NCBI RefSeq assembly: GCF_031456545.1
Contig: NZ_JAVDUV010000002.1
Span: 1,145,814-1,209,813, forward strand
Reading direction: 5' to 3'
Length of the DNA: 64,000 nucleotides
DNA from: Agromyces sp. 3263
GTDB taxonomy: Bacteria > Actinomycetota > Actinomycetes > Actinomycetales > Microbacteriaceae
Shown here: piece by piece, positions 50,095 to 57,957 of the stretch
Numbering within the stretch: position 1 is the stretch's first letter
Layout: every line of letters begins with the position of its first letter
Position numbers and translations under genes: made by a program
Notes under the pieces: generated by a model
What the model was told of the DNA's origin: nothing
Seen by the model: the letters and a program-made list of their open reading frames with translations, nothing else
Databases searched by the model: none

Positions 50095-51107
50095 GCGCGG
50101 CTCCCTTCGAGCTCGGTGCCGGATGCCGCAGCGGCGGCGGATGCCTCGTCCTCGACGCCGTGGCCGGTCAGTGTCAGGAACACCTCGTCGAGGGTGGGCT
50201 TCGCGACGCTGAGCTCGGCGAGGTGGACGCCCTCGTCGCGCAGCGTGACGAGCAGTTCCGTGACGCGGTCGGGGTTGTGCATGGGCGCGGTGATGCGCCC
50301 GGCCTCGGGCGAGATGGTCGGCGAGACGCCGAGGACGCGCTCGATGGCGACGCGCACGTCGTCGACGTCGCGGGAGTCGGCGAGGCGCAGCTCGAGGCTC
50401 GACGCGCCGACCGATGCCTTGAGCTCGTCGGCCGTGCCCTCGGCGACGACGCGTCCGCGGTCGATCACCGCGATGCGGTCGGCGAGCTGGTCGGCCTCGT
50501 CGAGGTACTGCGTGGTGAGCAGCACCGTCGACCCGGTGGCGACCAGGCGGCGGATGGTGCCCCACATCTGGGCGCGCGTCCGCGGGTCGAGACCGGTGGT
50601 CGGCTCGTCGAGGAAGATCAGCGGCGGCTGCGCGATGAGGCTCGCCGCGAGGTCGAGCCGGCGGCGCATGCCGCCCGAGAAGCTCTTCAACGGTCGCTTC
50701 GCGGCATCCGCCAGCCCGAACTCGTCGAGGAGCTCGGCGGCCTTGGCTTTCGAGGCGGCGTGCGAATGGCCGAGCAGCCGCGAGAAGATCACGAGGTTCT
50801 CGGTGGCCGAGAGGTTCTCGTCGACCGACGCGTACTGTCCGGTGACGCCGATGAGCTGACGCACGACCTGCGACTCGCGCTGCACGTCGTGGCCGAAGAT
50901 GCGCGCTCGTCCGGCGTCGGGTCGGAGGAGGGTCGCGAGCATGGAGATGGTGGTGGTCTTGCCGGCGCCGTTCGGCCCGAGGACGCCGTAGACGGTGCCG
51001 GTCGCCACGCGAAGGTCGACGCCGTCGACCGCGCGGTTGGAACCGAACACCTTGACGAGGCCGTCGGCCTCCACGGCCCAGTCGCCGTTCTGTGTGGTGG
51101 TGTGCAT
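50091..51107 (-). CDS. ABC transporter ATP-binding protein (DrrA-like)
   Basis: 338 residues. Walker A GPNGAGKTTT, Q-loop TGQYASVDENLSATENL, signature FSGGMRRRLDLAASL, Walker B LIFLDEPTTGLD, and the DrrA C-terminal domain (LAELSVAKPTLDEVFLTLTG). ATG at 51107 is preferred over 51134 because GACCAT ends 6 nt upstream and the SARP-type repeats lie at the right distance; the upstream start would place them inside the gene. First gene of the pair. Confidence 0.93.
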   Translation of the reverse strand: MHTTTQNGDWAVEADGLVKVFGSNRAVDGVDLRVATGTVYGVLGPNGAGKTTTISMLATLLRPDAGRARIFGHDVQRESQVVRQLIGVTGQYASVDENLSATENLVIFSRLLGHSHAASKAKAAELLDEFGLADAAKRPLKSFSGGMRRRLDLAASLIAQPPLIFLDEPTTGLDPRTRAQMWGTIRRLVATGSTVLLTTQYLDEADQLADRIAVIDRGRVVAEGTADELKASVGASSLELRLADSRDVDDVRVAIERVLGVSPTISPEAGRITAPMHNPDRVTELLVTLRDEGVHLAELSVAKPTLDEVFLTLTGHGVEDEASAAAAASGTELEGSRA

Positions 51108-51156
51108 GGGACCATGGTCCCCACCGGCGCTCACATGCGGCTCACGTGCCGCTCAC
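51108..51156 (-). promoter_or_regulatory. SARP-type direct repeats at the drrAB-like promoter
   Basis: Reading toward the gene: GTGAGCG (51150-51156), GTGAGCC (51139-51145) and GTGAGCG (51128-51134), each exactly 11 bp from the next; then 8 bp, GACCAT (51114-51119) as -10, 6 bp, and the ATG at 51107. This matches the known geometry of SARP activators (heptamers one helical turn apart, last one 8 bp from -10). GGGACCATGGTCCC (51108-51121) is a 14-bp palindrome overlapping the -10, perhaps a separate repressor site. Confidence 0.72.
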
Positions 51157-51198
51157 ACCGCCGCGCGGTGTCGTGCGAGCGCTGTGAGCGTATGGCGA

Positions 51199-52245
51199 TC
51201 AGGCCGCAGCGGCCTCCGCGTCGACGTCCCGCCCATAGGCCAGCATGAGGAAGCTCGACCCGTCGGGCCGCTCGAACTTGAACTCGCGTTCGTGCAGCCG
51301 CTCGAAGCCGAGGCCGTCGTAGAGGCGCTGCGCCGCGACCATCTCGGGGCCGGTGTTGAGCACCACGCGCGGCGTCGCCCGGATGCGCGCGAGCTGCAGC
51401 ACGTGCCGCACGAGCAGCGCGCCGATCCCCCGGCGGCGCGCAGAGGCCGAGACGCCGAGGAATCGGAAGTCGAGCTCCCCCTCGCGGGCCAGCGGCGAGA
51501 TGGCTCGGCCGGCGCGCGGCGTCGAGGCGGTTCCGAGCAGCATGCCGCTCGCGGCATCCGTCGCCACCCAGACCTGGTGCACACGGCTTCGTTCGGCCAC
51601 CGCGGCGATGTCGGCGCGGTAGGCGTCGCTCAATGCGAAGTCGACCGCGTAGGCCGCTTCGGTGAGTGCCGAGACCTCGTCGGCCTCGTCGGAGCGCATG
51701 AGCCGCACGCGCACGTCGTCGCGCTGCTGCAGCGGATACCGGAAGACGAGGGCCTCGACCTCGCCGGTCGAGACGGTCGCGTCACGCTCGGGCACGCGCT
51801 CGAAACCCAGGCGTTGGTACAGCGCCTGCGCACGCACGTTCAGCGCTCCCGTGTCGAGCACGAGGGCGTCGGCACCCCACTCGAGGGCCGTCTCGAGGCT
51901 CGCGCGCATGAGCGCCTCGCCGAGCCGGCCGCCCTGCGCATCGGGGTCGACGGCGAGCAACCGGATCTCGGCCTCGCCCGGCATGGCGACCCGCGCGTAC
52001 GGCGTCGCCGCCCGCAGCACGCTCGCGCTGCCCACGACCCGGCCGTCGCGTCGCGCCACGAGCACGGCTCCGGATGCCGCGCGCCCGGCGGTGTCGCGCT
52101 CGAACTCCCGACGTCCCGCCGGCTTCGGCAGGTGGCCGTATGGCCCGGCGGCGAACGCGCGTTCGATGACGTCGGCGTCCGCGGCGAACTCGTGCGGGAG
52201 GACGGGCCCGATCGCGGGCAGCATGGTGGTGGTGTCGTCAGTCAT
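51199..52245 (-). CDS. Tandem GNAT acetyltransferase
   Basis: 348 residues with two GNAT domains. First (about 15-175): EIRLLAVDPDAQGGRLGEALMRASL and AQALYQRLGFERV. Second (about 185-340): DFRFLGVSASARRRGIGALLVRHVLQL and AAQRLYDGLGFERL. Both retain an acetyl-CoA loop (QGGRLG and RRRGIG). Double-GNAT proteins are known for mycothiol synthase MshD, whose two-domain size is close; this similarity is worth testing but not strong enough to name it. ATG at 52245. Confidence 0.86.
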   Translation of the reverse strand: MTDDTTTMLPAIGPVLPHEFAADADVIERAFAAGPYGHLPKPAGRREFERDTAGRAASGAVLVARRDGRVVGSASVLRAATPYARVAMPGEAEIRLLAVDPDAQGGRLGEALMRASLETALEWGADALVLDTGALNVRAQALYQRLGFERVPERDATVSTGEVEALVFRYPLQQRDDVRVRLMRSDEADEVSALTEAAYAVDFALSDAYRADIAAVAERSRVHQVWVATDAASGMLLGTASTPRAGRAISPLAREGELDFRFLGVSASARRRGIGALLVRHVLQLARIRATPRVVLNTGPEMVAAQRLYDGLGFERLHEREFKFERPDGSSFLMLAYGRDVDAEAAAA

Positions 52246-52360
52246 GGGGATCCGATCCAGCCTACGCGGCGGTCGCACGCCCTGCGGCGGGGGTGCGTCC
52301 GCGGGGCTTCCGACGCAGGATCCTGCGACCGCACGCGGGATGCGTGCGCGATCAGCGGCG

Positions 52361-52366
52361 TAGCCT
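52361..52366 (+). promoter_or_regulatory. -10 box of sdaA (leaderless)
   Basis: TAGCCT ends exactly 6 nt before the GTG at 52373; +1 is predicted on the start codon. Confidence 0.5.
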
Positions 52367-52372
52367 TGAACG

Positions 52373-53749
52373 GTGACAGCGTTCGTCTCAGCCCTCGATC
52401 TCTTCTCGATCGGGATCGGCCCCTCGAGTTCGCACACCGTCGGCCCGATGCGGGCGGCTCGTGCGTTCGCCGAGCGACTCGCCGACGAGGGCATCCTCGA
52501 CCGCGTCAGCCGCGTCACCTGCTCGCTCTACGGCTCGCTCGGCGCCACCGGCCTCGGCCACGGCACGCCCGACGCGGTGGTGGCCGGCCTCGCGGGCCTG
52601 AAGCCCGACGACTGCGACCCCGATGACGTCCGCGGCGCGTGGGCTCGCCTCGGCGAGGACGGTGCCGAGGTGATGCTCGCCGGGCGGCAGCCGATCACCA
52701 TGACGCGCGGCGACGTCAGCCTCGAACCGCGTACCCGGCTTCCCGGGCATCCGAACGCCCTGACGCTGCAGGCCTGGGACGAGGACGAGCCGCTCCCCCT
52801 CCTCGAGGAGACGTACTACTCCGTCGGCGGCGGCTTCATCCGGCGCGACGGCGACGCGCCCGAGGAGTCCGAGGCGCTGCGGCACCCGCTGCCCTACGAC
52901 AACGCCGACCAGCTGCTTGCGCTTTGCGAGGAGCACGGGGTCTCGTTCTGCGACGTCGCCCGGTACAACGAGGTTTCGGTGCACGGCGAGCAGGGCATCG
53001 ACGCCGGACTCGACGCGATCTGGGCGGCGATGGCCGAGTGCGTCGAGCACGGGCTCGCCGCCGAGGGCACGCTGCCCGGCGGGCTCGGCGTGAAGCGTCG
53101 CGCGCCCGAGGTGCGCCGCCGCCTCGAGGAGTACGACCGCGACGAGCACCTCCGCGACACGTCGACCGAGTGGCTGCACGCCTTCGCGCTCGCGGTCAAC
53201 GAGGAGAACGCGTCGGGCGGGCGGGTCGTGACCGCGCCGACGAACGGCGCAGCGGGCATCATCCCGGCAGTCGGCCACTACTACCTGCGCTTCGTGCCCG
53301 GTGCGGATGCCGCGGGCATCCGTCGCTACCTCCTCACCGCCGCGGCGATCGCGAGCCTCGTGAAGAAGAACGCGTCGATCTCGGGCGCCGAGGGCGGCTG
53401 CCAGGCCGAGGTCGGCTCGGCGTGCGCGATGGCCGCCGGAGCGCTGTGCGCCGTGCTCGGCGGCACCCCGCGCCAGATCGAGAACGCCGCCGAGATCGCG
53501 ATGGAGCACCACCTCGGGCTCACCTGCGACCCGGTCGCGGGCCTCGTGCAGGTGCCGTGCATCGAGCGCAACGCCATCGCATCGTCGACCGCCGTGTCGG
53601 CCGCGCGGCTCGCGCTGCACGGCGACGGCACGCACCTCGTATCGCTCGACACCGTGATCGAGACCATGCGCCAGACCGGGCTCGACATGATGACGAAGTA
53701 CAAGGAGACCAGCGAGGGCGGCCTCGCGGTGAACGTCATCGAGTGCTGA
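52373..53749 (+). CDS. sdaA: L-serine ammonia-lyase (iron-sulfur)
   Basis: Deaminates L-serine to pyruvate; single-chain form, 458 residues. [16 protein letters not shown] opening; iron-sulfur cluster cysteines in [16 protein letters not shown] and [35 protein letters not shown] also conserved. GTG start, predicted leaderless. Confidence 0.95.
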   Translation: MTAFVSALDLFSIGIGPSSSHTVGPMRAARAFAERLADEGILDRVSRVTCSLYGSLGATGLGHGTPDAVVAGLAGLKPDDCDPDDVRGAWARLGEDGAEVMLAGRQPITMTRGDVSLEPRTRLPGHPNALTLQAWDEDEPLPLLEETYYSVGGGFIRRDGDAPEESEALRHPLPYDNADQLLALCEEHGVSFCDVARYNEVSVHGEQGIDAGLDAIWAAMAECVEHGLAAEGTLPGGLGVKRRAPEVRRRLEEYDRDEHLRDTSTEWLHAFALAVNEENASGGRVVTAPTNGAAGIIPAVGHYYLRFVPGADAAGIRRYLLTAAAIASLVKKNASISGAEGGCQAEVGSACAMAAGALCAVLGGTPRQIENAAEIAMEHHLGLTCDPVAGLVQVPCIERNAIASSTAVSAARLALHGDGTHLVSLDTVIETMRQTGLDMMTKYKETSEGGLAVNVIEC

Positions 53750-53831
53750 CGCGGCGCACCGCACCTGGGCGCGGCCGTGACCCCCGATCGGGACTCTCGC
53801 GCGACGCGCGCCGCTCTGACAATCTGACGTG

Positions 53832-54029
53832 ATGGACACCCCCAGCCCCGTCACACCCGAACTGTTCGCGGGCCTCGGCCTCATCGGACTCGTCATCGGC
53901 CTCGTCGTCTACCTCGCCGTCCTCGCGCTCATGCTGTGGATCGGCTACCTCATCATCAAGGCAGCCGTGCGAAACGGGCTCCGCGAGCACACGCTGTGGC
54001 TCGAGAGCCGCAGGGGCCCGCTGCGCTGA
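53832..54029 (+). CDS. Small single-helix membrane protein
   Basis: 65 residues: short N-terminus, one or two hydrophobic stretches (LFAGLGLIGLVIGLVVYLAVLALMLWIGYLIIKAAV), then a charged end with LREHTLWLESRR. GACAAT at 53818-53823 is a plausible -10. GTG at 53829 would add one residue. Similar short proteins are frequent in Microbacteriaceae; function unknown. Confidence 0.68.
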   Translation: MDTPSPVTPELFAGLGLIGLVIGLVVYLAVLALMLWIGYLIIKAAVRNGLREHTLWLESRRGPLR

Positions 54030-54099
54030 CGCGTTTCGACGGTTACGGCCTGTTGCGGCATCCGCTCGCCGCGCAGCCCGCCGCGACTAGCGTGTCGGC

Positions 54100-54981
54100 A
54101 TGCCGGCTCTCGACCTCCCAGCCGAACTCGTCCCCACCGACTGGCTCGCCGATCACCTCGGCGATCCCGGCCTCGTGATCGTCGACGCGAGCGTGCTCGG
54201 TGTCGAGTCCGCGACCGGCTTCCACTGGCTCAGCGGCCTCGACGAGTACCTCGTCGACGGGCACGTGCCAGGGGCGGTCTTCGCCGACCTGCTCGAGGAG
54301 TTCTCCGACCCCGACGGGCCGTTCTCGTTCACCAGGCCGGATGCCACGCGGCTGGAGCGTGTCGCACACGAGCTCGGCATCGACGACGAGGTCGCCGTCG
54401 TGGTCTACGACACGGGGCTCGGGCAGTGGGCCGCCCGGTTGTGGTGGGTGCTCCGCTCAGCGGGCGTCGCACGGGTCGCCCTGCTCGACGGTGGCCTGCG
54501 GCGGTGGAAGGCCGACGGACGCGAGCTCGAGACGGGCTACGAGGCGCCGCGGACGCCCCGGCAGCTCACGCTGTCGCCCGACGAGACGCTCTGGGCCGAC
54601 CGCGAGGAGGTGCGGGCCGTCGTCGAGGGACGGGCGCACGCGGCGCTGGTCTGCGCGTCGCCCGAGAGCGACTTCCGCGGCGAGACCGGACGCCGCCCAC
54701 GACGCGGGCACATCCCCGGCAGCGTGAGCGTGCCCCTCGCCGCGGTCGTCGACCGGGATCGCGGCACGCTGCGACGCGGTGCCCACTTCACGGCTCGGGC
54801 CCGTGTCGTCCCGCCCTCCGGCGACGGCGGCCGCATCGTCGTCTACTGCGGTGCCGGCATCGCGGCAGCGGCCACGGCGTTCGCGCTCCGCCAGGCGGGC
54901 GAGACGGATGTCGCCGTCTACGACGGCTCGCTCGACGAATGGGCCGCCGACCCCGAGGCGCCGCTCGTCAGCCTGGTCTGA
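54100..54981 (+). CDS. sseA: Sulfurtransferase (two-rhodanese, thiosulfate/3-mercaptopyruvate type)
   Basis: 293 residues, tandem rhodanese domains. Inactive first domain begins LVIVDASVLGVESATGF and contains VYDTGLGQWAARLWWVL; second has the catalytic Cys in VVYCGAGIAAAATAFALRQAG. The loop CGAGIA is unlike the CGSGVT of 3-mercaptopyruvate and the CRKGVT of thiosulfate enzymes, so substrate is open. TAGCGT (54088-54093) ends 6 nt before the ATG: predicted leaderless. Confidence 0.9.
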   Translation: MPALDLPAELVPTDWLADHLGDPGLVIVDASVLGVESATGFHWLSGLDEYLVDGHVPGAVFADLLEEFSDPDGPFSFTRPDATRLERVAHELGIDDEVAVVVYDTGLGQWAARLWWVLRSAGVARVALLDGGLRRWKADGRELETGYEAPRTPRQLTLSPDETLWADREEVRAVVEGRAHAALVCASPESDFRGETGRRPRRGHIPGSVSVPLAAVVDRDRGTLRRGAHFTARARVVPPSGDGGRIVVYCGAGIAAAATAFALRQAGETDVAVYDGSLDEWAADPEAPLVSLV

Positions 54982-55020
54982 GCCAGCTGCCGGCACCGGC
55001 GCCAGGCGGTCAGCAGGCGG

Positions 55021-55530
55021 TCAGCAGGCGCAGGTGATGTCGTGGTCGATGACCGTGCCGGCGGTGAGGCCCGTCGCAGCCACGTTGGTGAGGGCGTCCG
55101 CCGGCCGTTGGGCGAGCCCCGCGGCGGTGTCGAACGCGAAGCCCTCCCGGACCCAGTACTCGAACCCGCCGAGCATCTCCTTCACGGGGTGGCCGAGCAG
55201 CGCGAACTCCAGCGCCGCCCGCGTCGCGCCGTTGCATCCGGGACCCCAGCAGTAGACGACGACCGGGGTGCCGGCGGGGATCCGAGCGCCCGCCTCCTCG
55301 GCGACCCGGCGCCCCGGGAGGTGGATCGCGCCGGGCACGTGACCCTGGGCCCACGACTCGTCGTTCCGCGTGTCGACCAGCACGAACCCGGGGTCGCCGG
55401 CGCGGAGGGCCGCCGCGACATCCGACACATCGGTCTCGAAGCCGAGCCGACCGCGGAAGTGCGCGATCGCGTCGGCCTGCGGGGCAACGTGCTCGAAGAG
55501 TGCGGAGGCGATGTTGGTGGTGTCGGTCAT
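55021..55530 (-). CDS. Rhodanese-like single-domain protein
   Basis: 169 residues. One rhodanese domain with VLVDTRNDESWAQGHVPGAIHLPGRRVAEEA and active-site loop VVYCWGPGCNGATRAALEFA; the helices before and after make it longer than minimal rhodaneses. The C-terminus ends ITCAC with two Cys. Converges with sseA. A short tandem GGTCAGCAGGC lies at its 3' end (55008-55028). Confidence 0.86.
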   Translation of the reverse strand: MTDTTNIASALFEHVAPQADAIAHFRGRLGFETDVSDVAAALRAGDPGFVLVDTRNDESWAQGHVPGAIHLPGRRVAEEAGARIPAGTPVVVYCWGPGCNGATRAALEFALLGHPVKEMLGGFEYWVREGFAFDTAAGLAQRPADALTNVAATGLTAGTVIDHDITCAC

Positions 55531-55615
55531 GCCTTCACCCTCGCACCGCCGCCCCCACGCCCACGCGTGAAATCGCGCCGTCGTGCCGCGACATCCGGCC
55601 AGCGTCGGCGGCGCC

Positions 55616-56896
55616 TCAGTCGCCGGCGGGTGCGAAGAACGCGCTGATCCCCGCGGCGAGTCCCACGAGGTCGTCGACGTGCGCGAGCTCACGGGCGGAG
55701 TGCATCGAGAGCAGCGGCGTGCCCACGTCGACCGTGCGGATGCCGAGCCGGGTCGCGCTGAGCGGGCCGATGGTGCTGCCGCACGGGATGGTGTTGTTGG
55801 ACACGAACGGTTGCGCCGTCACGCCGGCCTGCCGGCAGGCGCGTGCCCACATGGCCGCGCCGACGCCGTCGGTCGCGTAGCGCTGGTTGGCGTTGAGCTT
55901 CAACAGGGGGCCGCCGCCGAGCACCGGTCGGTTGTTCGGGTCGTGCCGCTCGGGGTAGTTCGGGTGCACGGCGTGGCCCGCGTCGGACGAGAGCAGCCAC
56001 GAGTCCGCGAAGGCGCGACGCCGGTCGCCGTCGGTGGCGCCGAGCCCGGCTGCCACGCGGGCGAGCACGTCCTCGAGGAAGGGCCCGCTCGCGCCCGATC
56101 GCGACTCGGACCCGAGCTCCTCGTGATCGAAGGCCGCGAGCACGCTGACGTGCGCCCCGTCGTCGGGCGCCGCGAGCAGCGCCACGAGGCCGGCGTGCAC
56201 CGAGCTGAGGTTGTCCATACGGCCAGCGGCGAAGAGCTCGCCCTCGCGGCCGAAGCGGGCGGGCGCGGCCGTGTCGGCCATGAGCACGTCGTGCCCGGCG
56301 ACGTCGTCGGCCTCGACGCCGGCGATGCCCGCGAGGTGCACGAGCAGGTCGGGACCGGGCGCCGAGCCCCAGATCGGCTGCAGGTGACGCTGGCGGTCGA
56401 GGGTCAGCCCCTTGTTCACGTCACGGTCGAGGTGGATGGCGAGCTGCGGGATGCGAAGCATCGGTCCGGTGCGCACCAGGTGCTGCACACCGTCGGTCGT
56501 CACGAGCCGCCCGGCGAACTCGAGCTCGCGGTCGAGCCAGGAGTTCAGCAGCGGGCCGCCGTACACCTCCACCCCGGCCTGCAGCAGCCCCTCCGAGCTG
56601 GTCGAGGCGCCGGGCTTCAGCTTGAACGACGGGGAGTCGGTGTGCGCCCCGAGGATCCGGAACGGCGTCGTCGGCGTCGCCCCGCCGGGTTGCACCCAGG
56701 CGATGACCGCGCCGTCGCGCACGACGACGCGGCGACCCGGCCCGGTCGGCCACTCGTCGCGCTCGTCGAGCCGATCGAACCCCGCCGCCTCGAGCCGATC
56801 GGCGACCGACGCGGCGGCGTGGTACGACGAGGGCGAGTCGCGGATGAAGTCGGCGAAGTCGGACAGGTGGGCGTCGGTATCGAGCTCGGGCACCAT
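55616..56896 (-). CDS. M18-family aminopeptidase
   Basis: 426 residues; zinc exopeptidase acting on peptides with acidic or neutral N-terminus. RILGAHTDSPSFKLKP (zinc His), GRMDNLSSVHAGL (bridging Asp), AFDHEELGSESRSGASG (catalytic Glu-Glu) and AGHAVHPNYPERHDP (zinc His) are all present; GGPLLKLNANQRYATDG follows. ATG at 56896 preferred; GTG at 56908 possible. 30 bp downstream is the J-domain gene. Confidence 0.93.
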   Translation of the reverse strand: MVPELDTDAHLSDFADFIRDSPSSYHAAASVADRLEAAGFDRLDERDEWPTGPGRRVVVRDGAVIAWVQPGGATPTTPFRILGAHTDSPSFKLKPGASTSSEGLLQAGVEVYGGPLLNSWLDRELEFAGRLVTTDGVQHLVRTGPMLRIPQLAIHLDRDVNKGLTLDRQRHLQPIWGSAPGPDLLVHLAGIAGVEADDVAGHDVLMADTAAPARFGREGELFAAGRMDNLSSVHAGLVALLAAPDDGAHVSVLAAFDHEELGSESRSGASGPFLEDVLARVAAGLGATDGDRRRAFADSWLLSSDAGHAVHPNYPERHDPNNRPVLGGGPLLKLNANQRYATDGVGAAMWARACRQAGVTAQPFVSNNTIPCGSTIGPLSATRLGIRTVDVGTPLLSMHSARELAHVDDLVGLAAGISAFFAPAGD

Positions 56897-56938
56897 CCCA
56901 TCCAACACCGCCCGAGCGGTCGCGGTCGAGTCGAGGCC

Positions 56939-57871
56939 CTACGCGAAGCGCACCACGGCCTGCAACCGCGACCGCACTTCCATCACCTCGGTGCCGCCGA
57001 GGTGCGCCGACCCGGGGATGCCCTCGCGCACCGCGCTGGCCAGCCGGGAGCTGCGGACGAGGGCGACGACGGCCCCGCGCACCGACCCGCCGAGCTGCAG
57101 CGGCTCGGCGGCGTACTCGTCGGGGACCACGATGACGAGCGCCGTGGGCTTGACCCGGGCGGCGCGACCGATCGCCTTCGCCCGTGCCGCGAGCGCGCGA
57201 ACCGGCCGTTCCCCGGCGAGCGCCTCGCCGATGAGCTCGCCGCGCTTCATCGCGACCGGGCCGCCCCAGTCCTCGGACTGGATGGCGAAGAGCCCGGTCG
57301 GCCCGAGCACGAGGTGGTCGAGCTTCGGGGGCAGGCCCGGCCCCGCGGCATCCGTCGCCACGTCGTGCCAGATCGTGTACGCGATGCCGAGCGTCGACAG
57401 GGCCCGTGCCGTCGCCTCCTCGACGAGGGCGTCGGCGAGGATGTGCCGGATGTCGCGTGGCGCACTCCGCACCAGCGCCGGGTCGTACGGGTCGGGCACC
57501 TCGACACCGCGACCCACCCATTCCCGGATGCGGTCCAGGTAGCGCTCCCGGGTGAGCCCGCCGGGGTGGCCGTACGACCGGGCCAGTGGACGCGAGTCCC
57601 GCGGCCGACGCGGCGCGGTCGGCGCCCAGGCCTCGCGGGTCGGCGCGGCGTTCGCTCCCGGCATCCCGCGGTCGAAGGCGGCCCTGGCCTCGGGCGTGCC
57701 GACGAGCACCCACGCCCGCTGCACCGCGTCGAACCGCGCTGTGTCGCCCCCGGTGTCGGGGTGGGCGCGGCGCAGGGCGCGACGGTAGGCGAGGCGCAGG
57801 GCTGCGGCATCCGCGTCGGCGGAGACGCCGAGCACCTCGTACGGGGAGTCGGAGAGCGGACTGTCGGCCAT
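56939..57871 (-). CDS. J-domain protein fused to a NERD-like domain
   Basis: 310 residues. Residues 8-68 form a J domain (PYEVLGVSADADAAALRLAYRRALRRAHPDTGG) with the HPD motif. A linker rich in Arg/Pro follows. The C-terminal half (YTIWHDVATDAAGPGLPPKLDHLVLGPTGLFAIQSEDW) resembles the NERD nuclease-related domain. The J domain should recruit DnaK; the NERD part suggests contact with nucleic acid. ATG at 57871 is the correct start. Confidence 0.85.
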   Translation of the reverse strand: MADSPLSDSPYEVLGVSADADAAALRLAYRRALRRAHPDTGGDTARFDAVQRAWVLVGTPEARAAFDRGMPGANAAPTREAWAPTAPRRPRDSRPLARSYGHPGGLTRERYLDRIREWVGRGVEVPDPYDPALVRSAPRDIRHILADALVEEATARALSTLGIAYTIWHDVATDAAGPGLPPKLDHLVLGPTGLFAIQSEDWGGPVAMKRGELIGEALAGERPVRALAARAKAIGRAARVKPTALVIVVPDEYAAEPLQLGGSVRGAVVALVRSSRLASAVREGIPGSAHLGGTEVMEVRSRLQAVVRFA

Positions 57872-57957
57872 GGGCTCGCTTTCGGTATGCGTCCATGAGA
57901 ATACCCCCGGAGCGCCCGGTGTTCGCCGAGTGCCGACGTCGCGGGTCGGCGAACCGG

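Noticed and set aside
55008..55028. Tandem GGTCAGCAGGC as an attachment site
   Set aside because: Two short copies only, partly within the rhodanese gene's 3' end; no integrase nearby.
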